64,000 nt of DNA from Lantana camara (taxonomy: Eukaryota > Streptophyta > Magnoliopsida > Lamiales > Verbenaceae). Shown here one piece after another: positions 59,772-64,000 of this stretch. Within the stretch, counting starts at the first letter, position 1. Each line of letters opens with the position of its first letter. Where the stretch lies: positions 129,443,501-129,507,500 of the forward strand of contig CM074857.1 in NCBI GenBank assembly GCA_037501455.1, in the 5' to 3' direction. The notes beneath the pieces were generated by a model. It saw nothing but the letters and a program-made list of their open reading frames with translations. It ran no database searches and was not told where the DNA came from. The translations under genes were made by a program, and so were the position numbers.

Positions 59772-62700
59772 ATGGCCAGTAAGAAAATTATAGCCATATG
59801 CCAGTCTGGAGGGGAATTTGTGACCAACAAAGATGATGGGTCTTTGTTTTATACTGGGGGGGAAGCTTATGCTCTCGACCTCGATTATCAGACCCAATTG
59901 AAGGATTTCAAGCACGAACTCGCAGAAACTTTTCAATGCGGTATTGATGGCATCACAATCAAGTATTTTCTTCCCGGGAACAGAAAGACCTTGATTACCA
60001 TATCTAAGGATAAGGATCTCAAGCGTATGGTTAACTTCTTCAAGGAATCTGATCAAGTTGAAGTTTTTGTAATTGCCGAAGAAGCTGCTGCCCGGAATGT
60101 ATCAAACATGCCTGCCAGTAGGTATTTCTCAGATTCCTCACCTCTATATTCTCGAATGTTAGCAGATGCCGTTTGTTTATATTGTCAGGAAACCGAAGCA
60201 CCCTTGTATTAACTGCTTCTGCTAACTTGAGACCCTATTTAAAGGTGATGCACATGCCCACATATATTCCCACCTCAGTTTATGTGTCCGAGTTTTGGTC
60301 ATGCATGATTTCTTTTTCTCATTTATCTCAGTCATGGAAATTAACATAAGTTGTTTCTCCACATCTGTTTTGCCCATGTTGAGTCAGCTAAAAGAAACCA
60401 GTGACTTAATGATCCATGCCTTCTGGCATTTTTCCATGAAAGCAGTCCACATTTGCATTTTTTCATATGCTATTGGATGCTTTTTCCTTCAAATTCCTTT
60501 TGATCTTTGGATTGGTTTAATTTTACAGGTCAAGCCGGACAACTGTGTCTGAGACAGCTATTCCTTCTGATGTTCCTGTGGATGCTATGCAAACTGATGA
60601 TGCGATTGTTTTGGATGAGCCTATTGAAACTACACCACTTGGTGCATTCCCTTTTGGCAATGAGGAAAAGCACCGGAGAGCAGCTACTCAGTGGGAGAAT
60701 ATCATCACCGGTGTGGACCAAAGATTCAATACTTTTGCTGAGTTTCGTGAAGCTCTACATAAGTATTCCATTGCCCATGGATTCACCTACAAATATAAGA
60801 AAAATGATAGCCATCGGGTGACTGCCAAGTGCAAAACAGAAGGCTGTCCATGGCGCATATATGCATCTAGGTTGGCTACCACTCAATTAATATGTATTAA
60901 AAAAATGAACCCTGAACATACTTGTGAAGGGGCCACCGTAAAAGCTGGTTATAGGGCTACTAGGGGATGGATAGGAAGTATCATAAAGGAGAAATTGAAA
61001 GTTTCTCCAAATTATAAACCTAAGGATATTGCCAGTGACATCAAGCGTGATTATGGCATCCAGTTGAACTATACACAGGCATGGCGAGCCAAGGAGATTG
61101 CTAGAGAGCAGCTTCAGGGGTCTTATAAGGAGGCATACTCTCAGTTACCATTTTTCTGTGAGAAGATAATGGAGACTAATCCAGGCAGTCTCGCTACATT
61201 CGGCACTAAGGAAGATTCGAGTTTCCGTCGCTTTTTTGTGTCATTCCATGCCTCCATATCTGGTTTTCAGCGGTGCCGTCCTCTTCTTTTTCTTGATAGT
61301 GCTCTTCTTTACTCGAAATATCAAGGAACATTTTTAGCTGCAACAGCTGCAGATGCGAATGATGATTTTTTCCCTGTAGCTTTTGCTGTGGTAGATGAGG
61401 AAACAGAGGATAACTGGCATTGGTTTCTGTCACAACTGAAATCTGCTCTCTCAACATCAGAGCAGATAACTTTTGTTTCTGACTTCCAGAGAGGCATAAG
61501 AGAGTCATTGCTTGATATTTTTGGCAAGGAGTGCCATCATGGTTACTGTTTACGCTGTCTGGCGGAGAAACTTAATAAAGATCTCAAAGGACAGTTTTCT
61601 CATGATGCAAGGCGACTCATGGTTCAAGATTTCTATGCTGCCGCTTGTGCACCAAAACTTGAGGTGTTTGAGGGGTATGTTGAGAACATAAAGGCTATCT
61701 CAGTTGAGGCTTATAATTGGGTAGTTAGCAGTGAGCCGGACCACTGGGCTAATGCATTTTTTGGTGGGGCTAGATATAATCATATGACATCCAACTTTGG
61801 CCAACAGTTCTATGCTTGGGTATCTGAGGTGGATGAGTTGCCTATAACTCAGATGGTTGATGTGCTGCGTGGAAAGATTATGGAATTGATTTATAGGCGC
61901 CGACTTGAATCCAATCAATGGGTTACAAGGTTGACTCCTTTTATGGAGGATAAACTTCAGCATGAGATAACAAAAGCAAGATCTCTTCAGGTATTACTCT
62001 CTCATGGTAGTACATTTGAGGTGCGCGGTGAATCTGTTGACATAGTTGACATTGATCACTGGGACTGTAGTTGCAAGGGTTGGCAGCTCAGTGGATTGCC
62101 TTGTTGCCATGCTATTGCTGTTCTTGAATGTCTTGGTAGAAGCCTTTATGATTATTGCTCGAGATTTTTCATGACTGAAAGCTATCGCGCAACATATACA
62201 GAGTCCATCAACCCCATGCCAAATGTGGAGAAACCTGAGAGAAGTGAACTGCAGGAAGTAACTATTGTAACTCCCCCACCTACTAAACGTCCACCTGGTC
62301 GGCCAAAGTTGAAATTGGTTGAATCTGTTGATGTCATTAAACGCCAGCTCCAGTGTAGCAAGTGCAAGGGCCTGGGCCACAATAAGAAAACGTGCAAGTA
62401 AGTTCCTATTTTGACCGAGTAATCAGTGTACTTGAAGTTGGTTGATCTCATTTTTGTTCTTTGTATATTCGTTTTCAATTCTATATCATCATATATGATG
62501 CTCTATTTCCTGAACTGCACACATGCTGACTACTGCTTGCCCAAAAGAGTCCTTGTTAAGTCTTACATGTATATATCGCGAAATCTCTGATGCAAGTGCA
62601 TAACATGAGCTGTCGCAATGTTCTATCACGTTATTCTCTACTATTAGGTTGTTATCTTTTCTTTAAACATGTTGCCCTAATTTTGGTTCTTTAAACAGCA

Positions 62701-62777
62701 AGGTTAACGGGCTTGAGGAACCAGAGACTCCTGTTTTGCCAGGGCTGGCCATTGAAGAGCCTGAAGGAAGCAGTTGA
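59772..62777 (+). CDS. MUG: MUSTANG-type domesticated MULE transposase with N-terminal PB1 domain
   Basis: Three exons: 59772-60121, 60529-62397 and 62699-62777, giving 765 residues. Exon 1 is a PB1 domain (residues about 5-105): KIIAICQSGGEFVTNKDDGS, GITIKYFLPGN and TISKDKDLKRMVNFF. Exon 2 has the MuDR zinc-binding N-domain (VTAKCKTEGCPWRIYAS, HTC), then the MULE transposase core with Asp retained in FLDSALLYSKYQGTFLAA and FVSDFQRGI. A SWIM finger follows (CSCKGWQLSGLPCCH). An AT-hook-like KRPPGRPK and a zinc knuckle (CSKCKGLGHNKKTC) come last. The 26-residue exon 3 replaces an early stop just past the donor. No terminal inverted repeats were seen close to the gene. This matches the PB1-bearing MUSTANG clade, host genes that affect growth and flowering in Arabidopsis. 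Molecular function is likely nuclear DNA binding (inferred). Confidence 0.93.
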
Positions 62778-63912
62778 TGTGGCGTCTTTATTTATAATGT
62801 ACTTGATGTTGTTCTTTGTTCCCAAAGGACGCATTGATACTTTTAGATAGTTTGTTGAAATGAGAAGAATCATTTTAGTTTGATCAGTTTCATGGTTTCA
62901 GTTTTGTTTTCCCTCCGGATGTGGACTATGGTTAGTTTCTTAAAACGGAAAGCTTGCTTTTTTTTTTTTTTACAGCTCTTAAAACGGAAAGCTGGGACCG
63001 AGGGTTTTCAACTTGCTTTTTTCCTTATCAAGATTTACAGGCACTCGGGTCCCAGTTGGGCTAGGATTTTGGAATAGTCTTTTGAGATGATCCACATCTT
63101 ATTAGGTTAGTTTAGATACATGGTGCATGGCAAGATCTTTTCGGTTTTTCGGTAACAGTTGAAAAAGCTTGTGTCACAATTAAAATTTTTGATTATTTCA
63201 AAAAATTGCGTAACTCGCTGATAAATATTAATGAATCAATAAAATAATTAGTTAAAATTTTTAGAGCAAATGAATTATGATTCTTGTCAAAATTCAAAGG
63301 GCTACTACTGTCACAAGGCCCAAAAATTACGGTTAGCTCATTGTACGTTTTCATATTGTTATTGAAGATCAACTTGGAACCCACTAAAAAAGTTAGTGGG
63401 GGATGGAGTCTTGAGGAGTGAGAGTCATGCATTCACGTCCTCGATATACTTGCTTGGATGGTGAGGACTAGCTACCCGGATCTTCACCGGAGTAAGGGTT
63501 GAACTTGTAACAAATCATGTAATGTTAATGTAATGAATCTTGCACTGTTCATGTTATTGTTGTGTGAATGTCTGTTCATGTCATGTTAATAAGGGAAAGA
63601 GGAGTTTAGGATGAAGTAAAACTCGTTCTCGCGGGGTTATCTTAAAATGTAATTCATAGATATCCGTAACCCACTGGCATGCCATAGTCCCTGTTCAGTC
63701 CCGGAGTTCGAGTAAGTCGCCATGGTAAGAAGGCATCAACAGTGGGACCACATATATCGACTTATGCATTGTGTGCTTGCTTGAAAGAAGGTAATTCCAC
63801 CGTACAAATCGATTCTCTCATGTTTCATGTTAAAAGTTTTAATGACAAACTATTTAGTGGAATTACAACTGCATGCTTACTTGTATATATATATATATAT
63901 ATTTATATGCGT
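62778..63912. other. 3' flank of MUSTANG-type gene; unrecognised repetitive-looking DNA
   Basis: 3' UTR near the start, with a T run at 62959-62971 and a duplicated CTTAAAACGGAAAGCT (about 62939 and 62979). From about 63400 the sequence resembles retrotransposon-like DNA, without coding capacity. A (TA)n run is at 63882-63901. Confidence 0.45.
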
Positions 63913-64000
63913 GTGCAACCCCCGCACCATGGGGATTGACCCACATATGAAATGGTGAATCCATACATGAGCCAAACCCATAGCGAACGGGTGACAATAA
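63913..64000. mobile_element. Partial copy of the 40456 LTR family, cut by window end
   Basis: These 88 bases align with 40483-40568: both carry ACCCCCGCACCAT, CACATATGAAATGG or CACACATGAAATGG, and AGCGAACGGGTGACAATAA or GGCGAACGGGCGACAATAA. The orientation is the same as in the solo LTR. The rest lies outside the window. Confidence 0.75.

Overview
The window is nuclear DNA from a flowering plant, probably a eudicot and possibly an asterid. The evidence is genes split by many short AT-rich GT-AG introns, plant-only families (KIN-12 kinesin, SBP-box factor, TGD4, pectin methylesterase, X8 protein, late-embryogenesis protein) and plant-type transposon debris between genes. Placement below eudicot is inference. 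No tRNA, rRNA, CRISPR array or bacterial-type operon was seen.

Layout. 1-6845 (+): 3' two thirds of a phragmoplast-type KIN-12 kinesin, cut by the window edge. 7725-9910 (-): METTL13/EEF1AKMT4-like methyltransferase, head to head with 10330-11574 (+), a plastid-type membrane protein with an ICMT/PEMT-like C-terminus. 11849-12933 (-): membrane-anchored RING-H2 ubiquitin ligase. 13861-14503: hAT-type MITE with a perfect 8-bp target duplication. 14687-15479 (+): proteasome assembly chaperone 4. 17323-18504 (+): S-adenosylmethionine synthase with a 5'-UTR intron. 19080-20081 (-): small secreted X8 protein. 20869-25324 (-): large SPL1/SPL12-type transcription factor. 26616-29226 (-): decayed, intron-bearing copy of a novel plant SNARE (NPSN). 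29945-32028 (+): mitochondrial pyruvate dehydrogenase kinase. 32540-35862 (-): domesticated hAT transposase with two BED fingers. 37224-39027 (+): pectin methylesterase with pro-region. About 39755-43206: nested repeats (inverted-repeat element, 5'-truncated LINE end, 2.55-kb solo LTR). 43453-46947 (+): mitochondrial ribosomal protein L3, with an antisense DEAD-box helicase exon fragment in an intron. 47824-48549 (-): secreted LEA protein. 49755-55584 (+): 17-exon HAD-type 5'-nucleotidase. 56159-58069 (+): TGD4 lipid-transfer protein. 58650-59195: Mutator-like MITE. 59772-62777 (+): MUSTANG-type domesticated MULE transposase with an N-terminal PB1 domain. The window ends inside another copy of the repeat family that begins at 40456.

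The genes are independent housekeeping or regulatory loci and form no pathway cluster. Two themes recur: S-adenosylmethionine (one synthase and one clear methyltransferase) and transposon influence (two host genes derived from transposases, two MITEs with recognisable target duplications, a solo LTR with an intact duplication, a LINE tail). No convincing new multi-gene system was found. The most informative items are the NPSN pseudogene, the nested repeat block with its array of short palindromes, the helicase exon fragment in the L3 intron and two GC-AG introns in otherwise intact genes. Exon boundaries were deduced by eye from splice sites, reading phase and remembered family sequence; they were not tested against transcripts or database searches.
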